Shown here: one piece after another, positions 8,601-16,114 of the stretch
Numbering within the stretch: position 1 is the first letter of the stretch
How the letters are laid out: every line of letters begins with the position of its first letter
Source of the DNA: Methylococcaceae bacterium
GTDB taxonomy: Bacteria; Pseudomonadota; Gammaproteobacteria; Methylococcales; Methylomonadaceae
Length of the DNA stretch: 27,301 nt
Reading direction: 5' to 3'
NCBI GenBank assembly: GCA_947505055.1
Contig: CANNLO010000022.1
Span: 1 to 27,301 of the forward strand
The notes under the pieces: generated by a model
Told to the model about the DNA's origin: nothing
Database searches by the model: none
The model's input: the letters and a program-made list of their open reading frames with translations, nothing else
Position numbers and translations under genes: made by a program

Positions 8601-8934
8601 CATCAACGAGAATGGCGATGTAATTACCAACCATACTGAAGTCAAACGCCTGCTCGACTTAGTGCGTAGCGCTTGCAAAGGCCAAAATCAGCCTATCCCT
8701 GATGTTTGCCAGCTTTTTAATCAGAACACCGCAGACGGTCGCAACATGCTGATCTATTCCGATTTGCTAGGCAAAGCCATTCGTTCCATGATCGATGTGC
8801 AGGAAGACAAAGACCTCGACAGCCTGTTTAGCGGTGGTCGCACCACGGCACTGGTTAATACCATTGCCGGCCTGGATGACTTTGAACTCATTGCTTTTCT
8901 TGTTATCCAGTCCGGCGGCAGGCAGGATAAATGA
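5650..8934 (+). CDS. SNF2-type DEAD/DEAH helicase with degenerate PLD-like N-terminal domain
   Basis: A 1094-aa superfamily 2 ATPase. Residues 1 to ~175 look like the phospholipase-D-like domain that precedes this helicase type (KLKIAASCFSIYAFEAL early, LHGFTAVDLGY later), but no HxKx4D motif is visible, so nuclease activity is doubtful. The helicase core is intact: motif I DSVGLGKT (276-283), motif II DESH (365-368), motif III SATP (403-406), motif V GTDCISEGQNLQ (from 796) and motif VI QRFGRIDRIGS (826-836). An insertion of about 300 aa separates the RecA-like lobes. It probably translocates on double-stranded DNA. It is the first gene of the cassette, overlaps the DUF4391 gene by 4 nt (ATGA) and shares its direction with mod and res. 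The start at 5650 lacks a clear ribosome-binding site. DISARM and BREX helicases were considered, but their partner genes are absent. Confidence 0.88.
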   Translation: MEIIDNINHLLGDNLKQTIKPGSKLKIAASCFSIYAFEALKKELENIASLEFIFTSPTFVPNEVTDKIKKERREFHIPKAERERSFYGSDFEIQLKNKLTQRAIAKECADWMRRKAIFRSNRGKAPMQQFACVQGNESDAVYLPLHGFTAVDLGYQQGDAVSNLVNKMDEPTITSTYLNLFDQIWNDTEKLEDVTSRLCDHIASVYQENSPERIYFLMLYNIFNEFLEDLNEDVLPNDRTGYQDSLIWQKLFNFQKDAATGIINKLETYSGCILADSVGLGKTFTALAVVKYYELRNRSVLVLCPKKLADNWLNYNRNLKTNIFAKDRFNYDVLCHTDLQRTSGESFGTPLNRINWGNYDLVVIDESHNFRNNDAFKDRETRYQKLMNAVIKEGVKTKVLMLSATPVNNRFNDLRNQLALAYEGDSENLSKKLRTNKNIDEIFRRAQASFNSWSNLPSEERTAKAILGALDFDFFELLDSVTIARSRKHIETFYDTTDIGKFPERRKPLSFHCPLTSRTDILGFNEIFAQLSLLQLAVYAPISYILPSRLAKYEEQYDTQVSGGKGKLKQADREKSLQALMTINLLKRLESSVQAFRLTLQKLKDKHLGTLLKISDYKKSGKDIRFADLAAAYENAEPDEDDFPEPDDVKIGGKIQISLSDMDLPSWEHALQADLFVIDALLAEMTKIKPAEDAKLQHLKAQINNKLAAPINPGNKKILIFTAFADTANYLYEHIADSLLQSHQLHTGKVTGGDSPKSTLKQNYDFQSLLTLFSPRSKEKAAIFPNEPGEIDILIGTDCISEGQNLQDCDYLINYDIHWNPVRIIQRFGRIDRIGSQNASIQLVNYWPDITLDEYINLKERVENRMVIADVTATGDDNVLSAQSNDVSYRREQLRRLQEEVIEMEDLKTGVSITDLGLNDFRMDLLNYVKANGDMDGVPSGMHAVVPAAPERGLLPGVIFTLRNLNQGVNVNQQNRLHPYYLVYINENGDVITNHTEVKRLLDLVRSACKGQNQPIPDVCQLFNQNTADGRNMLIYSDLLGKAIRSMIDVQEDKDLDSLFSGGRTTALVNTIAGLDDFELIAFLVIQSGGRQDK

Positions 8935-9593
8935 GCCACGCGCTGTTTCACTACCCCAAACAAGCTGCTTTTGAGCGCCCATTACCCAAGAATAAAATCT
9001 ATGAGCACGCAAAGCCGAGTACCGCCGTGCGAGAGCAATTTGTCACGCAGGTAGACAAGATTGTTTGGCAATACAAATTGGCACCTGAAACGGTGAACTT
9101 GCCCGCCCGACCCGGCGTACCGGAAATCCAGATTTTTGCCATTGCTCTAAAAATGCCGGAACTCAGCGAGGATGTCTTGCGTTGTATTGATCAAGCCATT
9201 CCTTTCCCCATCATTTACCAACTCACTTTTGAAGACCGCATCAAATCTAAAGCAGCTTACAAACGTCCCAGTGACGCCGACGCCAGTAAATGGGTGGTTG
9301 ATAGTTACTTCGAGACTGACTGGCAATTAAGCGGCGCAGAACGCTCCGAACTGCCCGTTGCACTGGATTTAGCCGGGCTTTATGATCAAATGCTAAGGCG
9401 ACTCCTGCCGCTGCCACCGCGAGCAGGGGAAACCCTTAAAGCCCAAGTGGAACGACTGGGGCAGATTCGGAGTAAACAAAACGAATGCCGAAAAATGGAA
9501 GCCCGCTTGCAAAAAGAACAACAATTTAACCGCAAGGTGGAATTGAATGCACAATTGCGCCAAGTGAAGCTTGAATTGGCAAATCTCATGTAA
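8931..9593 (+). CDS. DUF4391 family protein, restriction-modification-associated
   Basis: A 220-aa protein recognised as DUF4391 by its layout: N-terminal FERPLPKNKIYEHAKP, central VDKIVWQYKLAPETVNLPAR and IPFPIIYQLTFEDRIKSKAAYKR, then a Lys/Glu/Gln-rich coiled coil at ~170-220. The biochemical role of DUF4391 is unknown to me; members usually lie beside SNF2-like helicases and type III R-M genes, as here. Its ATG overlaps the helicase stop (ATGA), so translation is probably coupled and the two proteins likely act together; AGGA lies just upstream. It has no membrane segment or signal peptide. Its close coupling to the helicase suggests a partner or adaptor rather than a separate enzyme. Confidence 0.8.
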   Translation: MSHALFHYPKQAAFERPLPKNKIYEHAKPSTAVREQFVTQVDKIVWQYKLAPETVNLPARPGVPEIQIFAIALKMPELSEDVLRCIDQAIPFPIIYQLTFEDRIKSKAAYKRPSDADASKWVVDSYFETDWQLSGAERSELPVALDLAGLYDQMLRRLLPLPPRAGETLKAQVERLGQIRSKQNECRKMEARLQKEQQFNRKVELNAQLRQVKLELANLM

Positions 9594-9607
9594 ACCAAGC
9601 TGATTTT

Positions 9608-9620
9608 GTGTAAAGTACAC
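9608..9620 (+). promoter_or_regulatory. Candidate VapB operator (GTGTA-AAG-TACAC palindrome)
   Basis: A perfect 5-bp inverted repeat with a 3-nt spacer lies 34 nt upstream of the antitoxin ATG, in the only gap (62 nt) between the DUF4391 and antitoxin genes. Type II antitoxins commonly bind short palindromes at their own promoter, so autoregulation of vapBC is a reasonable inference. No convincing -35/-10 pair was found. Confidence 0.4.
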
Positions 9621-9654
9621 GTAATGTCAATCAAAAACGAATAAAGGCAAAAAA

Positions 9655-9906
9655 ATGAACGCAGTCGAGTTTCAAACGACCGTCCATAACGGCGTGATTA
9701 CCTTACCCGGCAATCAACAAGCATGGAACGGTAAAAAAATTAAAGTTATTTTGTTAGATGAAGCCAGCCCCGATGCAACAGAAATATCAGCTAATGAATC
9801 AACGTCTGAAGCTGATTTTTTCAATTGTGCGGGCATTTGGGAAAACCGCGACGACATCAATCAGGAATCCATACGCGCTAAGGCATGGCGGGATAATAAA
9901 CGATGA
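9655..9906 (+). CDS. VapB-like antitoxin
   Basis: An 83-aa protein. The N-terminal ~35 residues (EFQTTVHNGVITLPGNQQAW, then GKKIKVILLDE) match the small beta-rich domain of VapB/DUF2281-like antitoxins, which dimerise and bind DNA. The acidic C-terminus (SEADFFNCAGIWENRDDI, then ESIRAKAWR) is the usual toxin-binding tail. AAAGG at 9643-9647 is well placed. It overlaps the PIN-domain toxin by 4 nt (ATGA), the standard TA layout with the antitoxin first. The pair lies inside the helicase/R-M operon, so it may stabilise the whole cassette. Confidence 0.85.
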   Translation: MNAVEFQTTVHNGVITLPGNQQAWNGKKIKVILLDEASPDATEISANESTSEADFFNCAGIWENRDDINQESIRAKAWRDNKR

Positions 9907-10280
9907 TACTTTGCGATACCAATATCCTGATTGAATTCTACAAAGCCAACCCGACTGTCATACAAACCTTGCAGCGCATGGGTTCAGCCAATATTGCCGT
10001 CAGTGTTATTACTAAAGCAGAGTTATTCTATGGCGCAAGAGACAAACAAGAACTTGCCAAAATTGAACGGCATTTATCGTTGTGTCACTGTTATGGGCTT
10101 AATGATTCCATTTCAGCGCTTTTTATAGAACTGATGAGCCGTTATTCACTGAGCCATAAAGTCTCAATACCCGACATGTTGATAGCCGCAACCGCTATTA
10201 GCCATGAACTTGAGCTTTATACCCTGAATACTAAAGACTTTAAGTTTATTCCAGAGCTTAACTTATATCCCATCGAATAA
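9903..10280 (+). CDS. vapC: VapC-type PIN-domain ribonuclease toxin
   Basis: A 125-aa PIN-domain protein, normal length for VapC. Metal-binding acidic residues are in place: D5 (LCDTNILIEF), E40 (SVITKAELFYGAR), D91 (SIPDMLIAATAI) and D112 within TLNTKDF. VapC toxins cleave tRNA, rRNA or mRNA in a Mg-dependent way and are held by VapB. The coding sequence overlaps the antitoxin stop by 4 nt, so translation is likely coupled. About 150 nt separate it from mod. No frameshift or lost catalytic residue is seen, so it is probably active. The target RNA cannot be predicted. Confidence 0.92.
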   Translation: MILCDTNILIEFYKANPTVIQTLQRMGSANIAVSVITKAELFYGARDKQELAKIERHLSLCHCYGLNDSISALFIELMSRYSLSHKVSIPDMLIAATAISHELELYTLNTKDFKFIPELNLYPIE

Positions 10281-10284
10281 TAAA

Positions 10285-10325
10285 TGCGTAGACCGGATAA
10301 GCAGACCGCATCCTGCGGATTAGGC
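10285..10325 (+). repeat. REP-like palindromic remnant
   Basis: The vapC-mod spacer (149 nt) contains GCGTAGACCGGATAAG followed by CCGCA-TCC-TGCGG (10306-10318), resembling REP-type palindromes such as the GTAGGCCGGATAAG...CGCATCCGGC units of enterobacteria. Only one copy is seen in the window, so this is a weak call. Confidence 0.25.
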
Positions 10326-10429
10326 AGATTAAGTGAATGCGCTCTGCTTACCCACTCTGCTGACTCCGCAAGTTCAAGAACCAACTAGAAACCCTATCCA
10401 GCTAACCGCACCCAGGATTAACGAGCATC

Positions 10430-12310
10430 ATGGAAAAACTGAACCTGCACAGCCCCGATTTCACACAAGAAAACATTGTGAAATTGGCCGAACTATTCCC
10501 CAACTGTGTGACTGAAACCCGCGAGACTGATGGAACCCTGAAGCAAGCCATCGACTTCGATCAACTACGGCAAGAGTTGTCTACGTTCGTTGTTGAAGGG
10601 CCGCAAGAACGTTATCAGCTCAACTGGCCTGGCAAGCGCGAAGCCTTATTAACCGCCAACGCACCGATTGCGAAAACCTTGCGTCCCTGTCGTGAAGAAA
10701 GCGTGGATTTTGATAGCACGCAAAACCTGTTTATCGAAGGCGATAACCTGGATGCGCTGAAGCTGTTGCAGGAAACCTATCTGGGTAAGGTGAAGATGAT
10801 TTACATCGATCCCCCGTATAACACCGGGAACGATTTTATTTATGAAGATGATTTTGCTGAAGATAGTGCCAGCTATTTGCAACGTTCTAACCAAAAAGAT
10901 GATGAAGGCAACCGCTTAGTCGCTAACAATGAGTCTAATGGTCGATTTCATTCAGATTGGCTGAGCATGATGTATTCGCGCTTGAAGTTGGCGCGGAATC
11001 TATTGCGGGACGATGGTGTGATTTTTATTTCGATTGATGATAATGAACAGGCGAATTTAAAGCGGTTGTGTGACGAGGTGTTTGGGGAAGATAGTTTTAT
11101 TGTGCAACTGATATGGAAATCGCGGCAAATTGTAGATAGCAGAAATAAAAATAATTCATCAAATGACCATGAACAGATAGTTGTCTATTGCAAAAACAAA
11201 GATAATTTTTCTTTAAAAGGGAAATCAATTCAAGAAACAAAATATACAAATCCAGATAATGACTCGCGTGGCGCATGGATGAGTAATAGTATGCTTGGAT
11301 TAGCGAATTCATCTCAACGTCCTAATTTACATTATCAACTTATTGATCCGGAAACAGGAATTGCTTTTGATTGCCCAGCCGATTCAGGGTGGAGATATTC
11401 AAAAGAAACTATGCAAAAAAAAGTTGTTGAAAAGAGAATAGTATTTCCAAAATTACCCACTGGTAGACCAAGAGAAAAAAAGTTTTTATCCGAACTTTCC
11501 AGCAGTTACACTGGTTTTTCATCAGTATTATCAACTGATATTGGTTTTACTTTAAATGGTAGTCGAGAAGTTAGAGAGTTATTTGGCGACAAATATTTCG
11601 ACTTTCCTAAGCCAGTTTCACTATTAAAATCAATAATAGAACAAGGAAGTCTATCTGATTGCATTGTCCTCGACTTCTTTTCAGGTTCCGCTACCACCGC
11701 CCATGCGGCAATGCAACTCAACGCCGAAGACGGCGGCAAGCGCAAGTTCATCATGGTGCAACTGCCCGAAGTCTGCGACGAAAAGAGCGAAGCCTACAAA
11801 GCTGGTTACCAAACGATCGCTGAAATTGGCAAAGAACGCATTCGCCGGGCGGGCAACAAAATCAAAGTAGAAAACGCCGATAAAGAAGGCATAGATCAAT
11901 TGGACATCGGCTTTCGTGTCCTAAAAATCGACAGCTCCAATATGAAGGACGTTTACTACACGCCTGACGCTGTGCAACAAACCCACCTTTTTGACCAGGT
12001 CGACAATATCCGCGAAGACCGCACTGCTGAAGATTTGTTGTTCCAGGTGCTGCTGGATTGGGGTGTGGATTTAACGCTGCCCATCACACAGGAAACCATC
12101 GCCGGTAAGACTGTGTTATTTGTCGATGATAACGCCTTGGCAGCTTGTTTCGATGCTGACATTAACGAGGCCTTCGTCAAGGAACTTGCTGCCCGACATC
12201 CGCTAAGAGTGGTGTTCCGTGATGCCGGTTTTGTGAGTGATAACGTGAAGATCAACATCGAGCAAATATTCAAGCTCATCTCGCCCACCACTGAAATCAA
12301 AGTCCTTTAA
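10430..12310 (+). CDS. mod: Type III restriction-modification DNA methyltransferase (Mod), N6-adenine, beta class
   Basis: A 626-aa protein. The catalytic motif IV DPPYNTG (D127-Y130) precedes the AdoMet-binding motif I DFFSGSATTAHA (from D415), the order of the beta-class N6-adenine methyltransferases found in type III Mod subunits. The N-terminus carries KREALLTANAPIAKT and FIEGDNLDALKLLQETY, also typical. Mod recognises a short asymmetric site, methylates one strand, and guides Res. The target-recognition region lies between the motifs (residues ~224-412, nt ~11100-11665) and is strikingly AT-rich while both ends have the cassette's composition, which points to TRD replacement by recombination. 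The ATG has only a distant AGGA. The stop overlaps the ribosome-binding site of res. No phase-variation repeat tract was seen. Confidence 0.95.
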   Translation: MEKLNLHSPDFTQENIVKLAELFPNCVTETRETDGTLKQAIDFDQLRQELSTFVVEGPQERYQLNWPGKREALLTANAPIAKTLRPCREESVDFDSTQNLFIEGDNLDALKLLQETYLGKVKMIYIDPPYNTGNDFIYEDDFAEDSASYLQRSNQKDDEGNRLVANNESNGRFHSDWLSMMYSRLKLARNLLRDDGVIFISIDDNEQANLKRLCDEVFGEDSFIVQLIWKSRQIVDSRNKNNSSNDHEQIVVYCKNKDNFSLKGKSIQETKYTNPDNDSRGAWMSNSMLGLANSSQRPNLHYQLIDPETGIAFDCPADSGWRYSKETMQKKVVEKRIVFPKLPTGRPREKKFLSELSSSYTGFSSVLSTDIGFTLNGSREVRELFGDKYFDFPKPVSLLKSIIEQGSLSDCIVLDFFSGSATTAHAAMQLNAEDGGKRKFIMVQLPEVCDEKSEAYKAGYQTIAEIGKERIRRAGNKIKVENADKEGIDQLDIGFRVLKIDSSNMKDVYYTPDAVQQTHLFDQVDNIREDRTAEDLLFQVLLDWGVDLTLPITQETIAGKTVLFVDDNALAACFDADINEAFVKELAARHPLRVVFRDAGFVSDNVKINIEQIFKLISPTTEIKVL

Positions 12311-12319
12311 GGTGCGGAC

Positions 12320-15300
12320 ATGATGAAGCTTAAGTTTAAGAAACAGGCGTACCAGACCAATGCCGTCGAAGCCGTGGCGGATTGCTTTGCCGGACAACTG
12401 CCAACCAGTGGCATTCAATACCGTGTCGATCCTGGCCGGGCTAAAAAGGGCGGACAGCAAAGCCTGCTGGATGAGTCTGGCTTCAGGAATTCTGAGATTG
12501 CCCTCACGCTGCCCCAATTGCTGGAAAATATTCATACCGTCCAACGCCACCAAAACCTGCCGCTCTCTGCGGCGTTGGTTAACGATAAAAAAACCGGATG
12601 CCCCATCAACCTCGACATTGAGATGGAGACCGGCACCGGCAAAACTTATTGCTACATCAAAACTGTGTTTGAGCTGAATAAACGCTATGGCTGGAGCAAG
12701 TTTATCGTGGTGGTGCCGAGTATTGCGATCCGTGAAGGTGTGTATAAATCCTTAAGCATAACGGCTGAACACTTTTTGGAGGACTACGGCAAGCGTATCC
12801 GCTTTTTTATTTATAACTCCAAGCAACTGCACAACCTGGAAAGCTTTTCCTCCGATGCGGGGATCAATGTAATGGTCATCAACGTCCAGGCGTTTAATGC
12901 CACCGGCAAGGATGCCCGCCGTATCAATGAAGAGCTGGATGAGTTCCAATCCCGCCGTCCCATTGATGTCATCAAGAGCAATCGCCCCATTTTGATACTC
13001 GATGAACCACAAAAGATGGAGGGAGCGAAAACGCTGGAATCCTTCAAAGGCTTCAATCCCCTGATGATTTTGCGCTACTCAGCCACTCACAAAACCGAGC
13101 ACAATAAAATCCATCGTCTCGACGCGCTGGATGCCTATAACCAGAAACTGGTGAAAAAAATCTCCGTGCGCGGTATTTCAGTCAAAGGTCTTAGCGGAAC
13201 CAACGCTTATCTATATTTGGGTGGTGTTGAAATATCGACCAGTAAACCGCCGGTTGTCGGGGTTGAGCTGGAAATAAAGCAAAAATCCGGTATTAAACGG
13301 GTACTGCGAAAGTTGTACAAGGGCGACAATCTGTTCGATCTATCTGGTGGACTGGATCAATATAAAGGCTTCGTGGTGGCCGATATTAATGCCAATACCA
13401 ATACGCTGAGTTTTACCAATGGTGAAGAACTTAGGGTCGGTGAGGTTACCGGCGATGTCAACGAAGCCGCGCTGCGCCGCATCCAAATCCGCGAAGCCAT
13501 TAAAGCCCATTTCGAAAAAGAGCAAATGCTGTTTAATGACGGTATAAAAGTGCTGTCCCTATTCTTCATTGACTCAGTAGCCAAATATCGATGCTATGAC
13601 GAAAACGGGGAAACTTCCGGCGAATACGCCCAAATCTTTGAAGAGGAATACACCAGCCATCTTAATGAGGTCCTGACGCTTGATGATAATCCATACAATG
13701 ATTATCTGCGCGGTATCGAGGTGTCCCGAACCCATGAGGGCTATTTCTCAATTGATAAAAAATCCAAGCGCCTGGTTGATCCAGCGACAGGAAAAAAATC
13801 CAACGAAACCGACGACGTGGATGCTTATGATCTGATCCTGCGTAAGAAAGAGCAACTGTTACAATTTGCAGAACCGGTTCGCTTCATTTTTTCCCACTCC
13901 GCACTACGCGAAGGCTGGGATAACCCCAATGTCTTCGTTATCTGCACGCTTAAGCATAGCGATAATATGATCTCCCGCCGCCAGGAAGTCGGTCGCGGTA
14001 TGCGGCTTTCGGTCAATCAAACGGGCGACCGTATGGATAACCCTGCCACTGTTCATGATGTGAATGTTCTCACCGTGGTGACCAGCGAGAGTTACACGGA
14101 GTTTGTCACAGGTCTGCAACGCGACATTAGCGAATCACTGTCAGAGCGTCCCCGCATCGCTGATGAAAAATACTTCACCGGCAAAGTGTTTAAAACGGCA
14201 GCTGGTGATGTAGAAGTTACACCACAACTTGCTAAGCAAATTTATAAATATTTGCTGAAAAATGATTACACCGATGCTGACGATAAAATCACCTCTGCTT
14301 ATCACGATGCCAAAAGAGAAGGGCAGCTTGCCGAGTTGCCGCCGGAACTGGCAGTTCATATCGAACAAGTGTTTCAGCTAATTGATAGCGTCTTCAGTGA
14401 TGCTCAATTACCGCCCATTGACAATGGCCGCAATGCCAAAACTAACCCACTTAATGCCAATTTTGACAAGAAAGAGTTTAAGGAGCTTTGGAATCGCATC
14501 AACCACAAAGCCGCTTATGTAGTCGATTTTGAAACACCTGAACTGATCAAGAAATGCGTGGTTGGCCTGGATAAAGAATTGCGTGTAAGCCCTTTGCAAT
14601 ACACCATCCAACGAGGTGATCAAACCGACGAGGCAACTTATGATGCCGTCAAACAAGGTGAGTCGTTCAAGGTGATGGAGACAACCACGGAGTCGAATAA
14701 AGTCTCTATCCATTCCGCCGTCAAATATGACCTCATTGGTAAACTGGCGGAAGAAACTAAACTTACCCGGCGTTCCATTGCCAGCATTCTTCAAGAGATT
14801 AATAACGCGGTATTCGACCAATTTAAAACCAATCCGGAAGACTTCATCGCTAAAACATCACGGCTGATTAATGAGCAAAAAGCCACCGTCATCGTCGAGC
14901 ATCTGGCTTATGACACCATCGCCGAAACCCATAGCCTTGATATTTTTACCAAGGATAAACGGACGTTAGATATTAGTAAGACCGGGGGAAAACTGAACCG
15001 GCATATTTACGACTACGTATTTACCGACTCTGGCATTGAGCGCACATTCGTTAATGAGCTGGACACCAGTAAAGAGGTGGTGGTGTACGCCAAGCTACCA
15101 AATGGCTTTACTATTCCCACCCCAGTGGGCGATTACAATCCTGACTGGGCGATTTCATTCAAAGAAGGCACGGTAAAACACATCTACTTTATCGCCGAAA
15201 CCAAAGGATCGATGTCGTCGATGGATTTAAGGAAAATCGAGGAATGCAAAATTGACTGTGCCCGGAAGTTTTTCGCCAAAATTACTTCTGAACAGGTCAA

Positions 15301-15355
15301 ATATGATGTTGTTGATAGCTATGGCAAGTTGATGGAATTGGTTAATGGGGCTTGA
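12320..15355 (+). CDS. res: Type III restriction endonuclease subunit (Res)
   Basis: A 1011-aa helicase-nuclease, the usual size for Res. Motif I is METGTGKT (102-109), motif II DEPQ (228-231), motif III SATH, and late helicase motifs include [20 protein letters not shown] and [15 protein letters not shown]. The C-terminal PD-(D/E)xK nuclease is visible as GDYNPDW (D942) and ETKG (E960, K962). With Mod it forms the complex that cleaves DNA carrying unmethylated sites in suitable orientation, driven by ATP. It begins 9 nt after mod, with AAGGTG spanning the mod stop; a second ATG follows at 12323. It is complete with no lost catalytic residue, so the system is probably functional. It ends just before an intrinsic terminator. 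Confidence 0.96.
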   Translation: MMKLKFKKQAYQTNAVEAVADCFAGQLPTSGIQYRVDPGRAKKGGQQSLLDESGFRNSEIALTLPQLLENIHTVQRHQNLPLSAALVNDKKTGCPINLDIEMETGTGKTYCYIKTVFELNKRYGWSKFIVVVPSIAIREGVYKSLSITAEHFLEDYGKRIRFFIYNSKQLHNLESFSSDAGINVMVINVQAFNATGKDARRINEELDEFQSRRPIDVIKSNRPILILDEPQKMEGAKTLESFKGFNPLMILRYSATHKTEHNKIHRLDALDAYNQKLVKKISVRGISVKGLSGTNAYLYLGGVEISTSKPPVVGVELEIKQKSGIKRVLRKLYKGDNLFDLSGGLDQYKGFVVADINANTNTLSFTNGEELRVGEVTGDVNEAALRRIQIREAIKAHFEKEQMLFNDGIKVLSLFFIDSVAKYRCYDENGETSGEYAQIFEEEYTSHLNEVLTLDDNPYNDYLRGIEVSRTHEGYFSIDKKSKRLVDPATGKKSNETDDVDAYDLILRKKEQLLQFAEPVRFIFSHSALREGWDNPNVFVICTLKHSDNMISRRQEVGRGMRLSVNQTGDRMDNPATVHDVNVLTVVTSESYTEFVTGLQRDISESLSERPRIADEKYFTGKVFKTAAGDVEVTPQLAKQIYKYLLKNDYTDADDKITSAYHDAKREGQLAELPPELAVHIEQVFQLIDSVFSDAQLPPIDNGRNAKTNPLNANFDKKEFKELWNRINHKAAYVVDFETPELIKKCVVGLDKELRVSPLQYTIQRGDQTDEATYDAVKQGESFKVMETTTESNKVSIHSAVKYDLIGKLAEETKLTRRSIASILQEINNAVFDQFKTNPEDFIAKTSRLINEQKATVIVEHLAYDTIAETHSLDIFTKDKRTLDISKTGGKLNRHIYDYVFTDSGIERTFVNELDTSKEVVVYAKLPNGFTIPTPVGDYNPDWAISFKEGTVKHIYFIAETKGSMSSMDLRKIEECKIDCARKFFAKITSEQVKYDVVDSYGKLMELVNGA

Positions 15356-15360
15356 TGTCC

Positions 15361-15404
15361 AAAGGCACGAAAACTTACTTTAGCGCCAATAATCAGGTGC
15401 CTTT
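15361..15404 (+). repeat. Inverted repeat just after res
   Basis: Perfect 8-bp arms AAAGGCAC (15361-15368) and GTGCCTTT (15397-15404) enclose 28 nt immediately after the res stop. There is no T-tract. It could be an mRNA 3'-end stabiliser or part of the termination region that follows. Confidence 0.35.
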
Positions 15405-15419
15405 CATTAAATTGATTCT

Positions 15420-15464
15420 AAAACAGCGCCTAATTTTTTACCTTTAAAGGCTGTTTTTATTTTA
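15420..15464 (+). terminator. Intrinsic terminator of the helicase/R-M operon
   Basis: The left arm AAAACAGC-(GC bulge)-CT pairs with AGGCTGTTTT (15448-15457), a 10-bp stem with a 2-nt bulge, followed by a TTTTTATTTT tract. It separates res from the cysteine-cluster gene. Confidence 0.7.
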
Positions 15465-15484
15465 GATAAATAGAAGGATATTGC

Positions 15485-16045
15485 ATGAACGAACAATTGG
15501 AAATTGCTCAAGAAAATGCCCGACGCAACTATGCACTCATAGTCAGTAGACTACCAGCACGTCTAGCCGAAAAGGAAGAATCGTTACTAGAAAAAATATC
15601 GAATCACCGTGGCAACTCATTGACGAAGCTAAGGGCGCTCTATGATTTCATGGATGAGCTATATTCTTTTGTACACCAATTCACCCCTTGCAAAAAGGGA
15701 TGTAATTCTTGCTGCTATTACGAAGTGTCGATTTCTGAACTTGAAATTCAATATATTGAGAATGCTACCAAAATAAAGCGTTTAAAAGAACCACTGCCTA
15801 CGACTGTTTTTCACGGCACACCCTGTCCGTTTTTGAAGGCTGGAGCTTGCAGTATCTATAAATATCGACCATTTGTTTGCCGCAGACATGTTGCTATTAC
15901 TCAAACATCGACATGGTGTCACCCTGATAAATCCAACAGCGTAAACATCACACTTTTAAACTTCTCTGAAATAGTTAAAAGTTATGATTTGATCATCCAT
16001 GAAAGTGGCAAAGCAAAGAGGTCAGACATCCATCAAACTTTCTAA
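15485..16045 (+). CDS. YkgJ family cysteine-cluster protein (putative Zn/Fe-chelating domain)
   Basis: A 186-aa protein. The cysteine pattern is the signature of the YkgJ/UPF0153 family: CKKGCNSCC in the middle, then PCPFLKAGACSIYKYRPFVC with RRH directly after. The cysteines probably bind a metal; the function of the family is unknown. The first ~75 residues are a charged helical extension. AAGGA (15474-15478 region) lies about 7 nt before the ATG, and the preceding terminator implies its own transcription. The spacer from 15405 to 15484 holds that terminator and no obvious promoter consensus. The gene ends at a bidirectional terminator. Its link to the defence genes may be incidental. Confidence 0.88.
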   Translation: MNEQLEIAQENARRNYALIVSRLPARLAEKEESLLEKISNHRGNSLTKLRALYDFMDELYSFVHQFTPCKKGCNSCCYYEVSISELEIQYIENATKIKRLKEPLPTTVFHGTPCPFLKAGACSIYKYRPFVCRRHVAITQTSTWCHPDKSNSVNITLLNFSEIVKSYDLIIHESGKAKRSDIHQTF

Positions 16046-16048
16046 TCC

Positions 16049-16114
16049 GCTATTTTTCCCAATCCCCTCGAATATGCTGTGTACAGCATATTCGAGGGGA
16101 TGCGCAAAAATAGC
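16049..16114. terminator. Large bidirectional terminator between convergent genes
   Basis: A perfect 18-bp stem (ATCCCCTCGAATATGCTG at 16062-16079 with its complement at 16084-16101) has a TGTA loop. A 4x4 internal mismatch follows, then a further 9-bp pairing GCTATTTTT (16049-16057) with AAAAATAGC (16106-16114). This gives a T-tract at the 3' side of each strand. It lies directly against the stop codon of the HD-GHKL gene and serves both convergent transcripts. Confidence 0.88.

Noticed and set aside
5650..15355. DISARM or BREX assignment for the helicase-methyltransferase operon
   Set aside because: No DUF1998, PglZ, BrxC or PLD-nuclease partner gene is present; Mod and Res are clearly type III.
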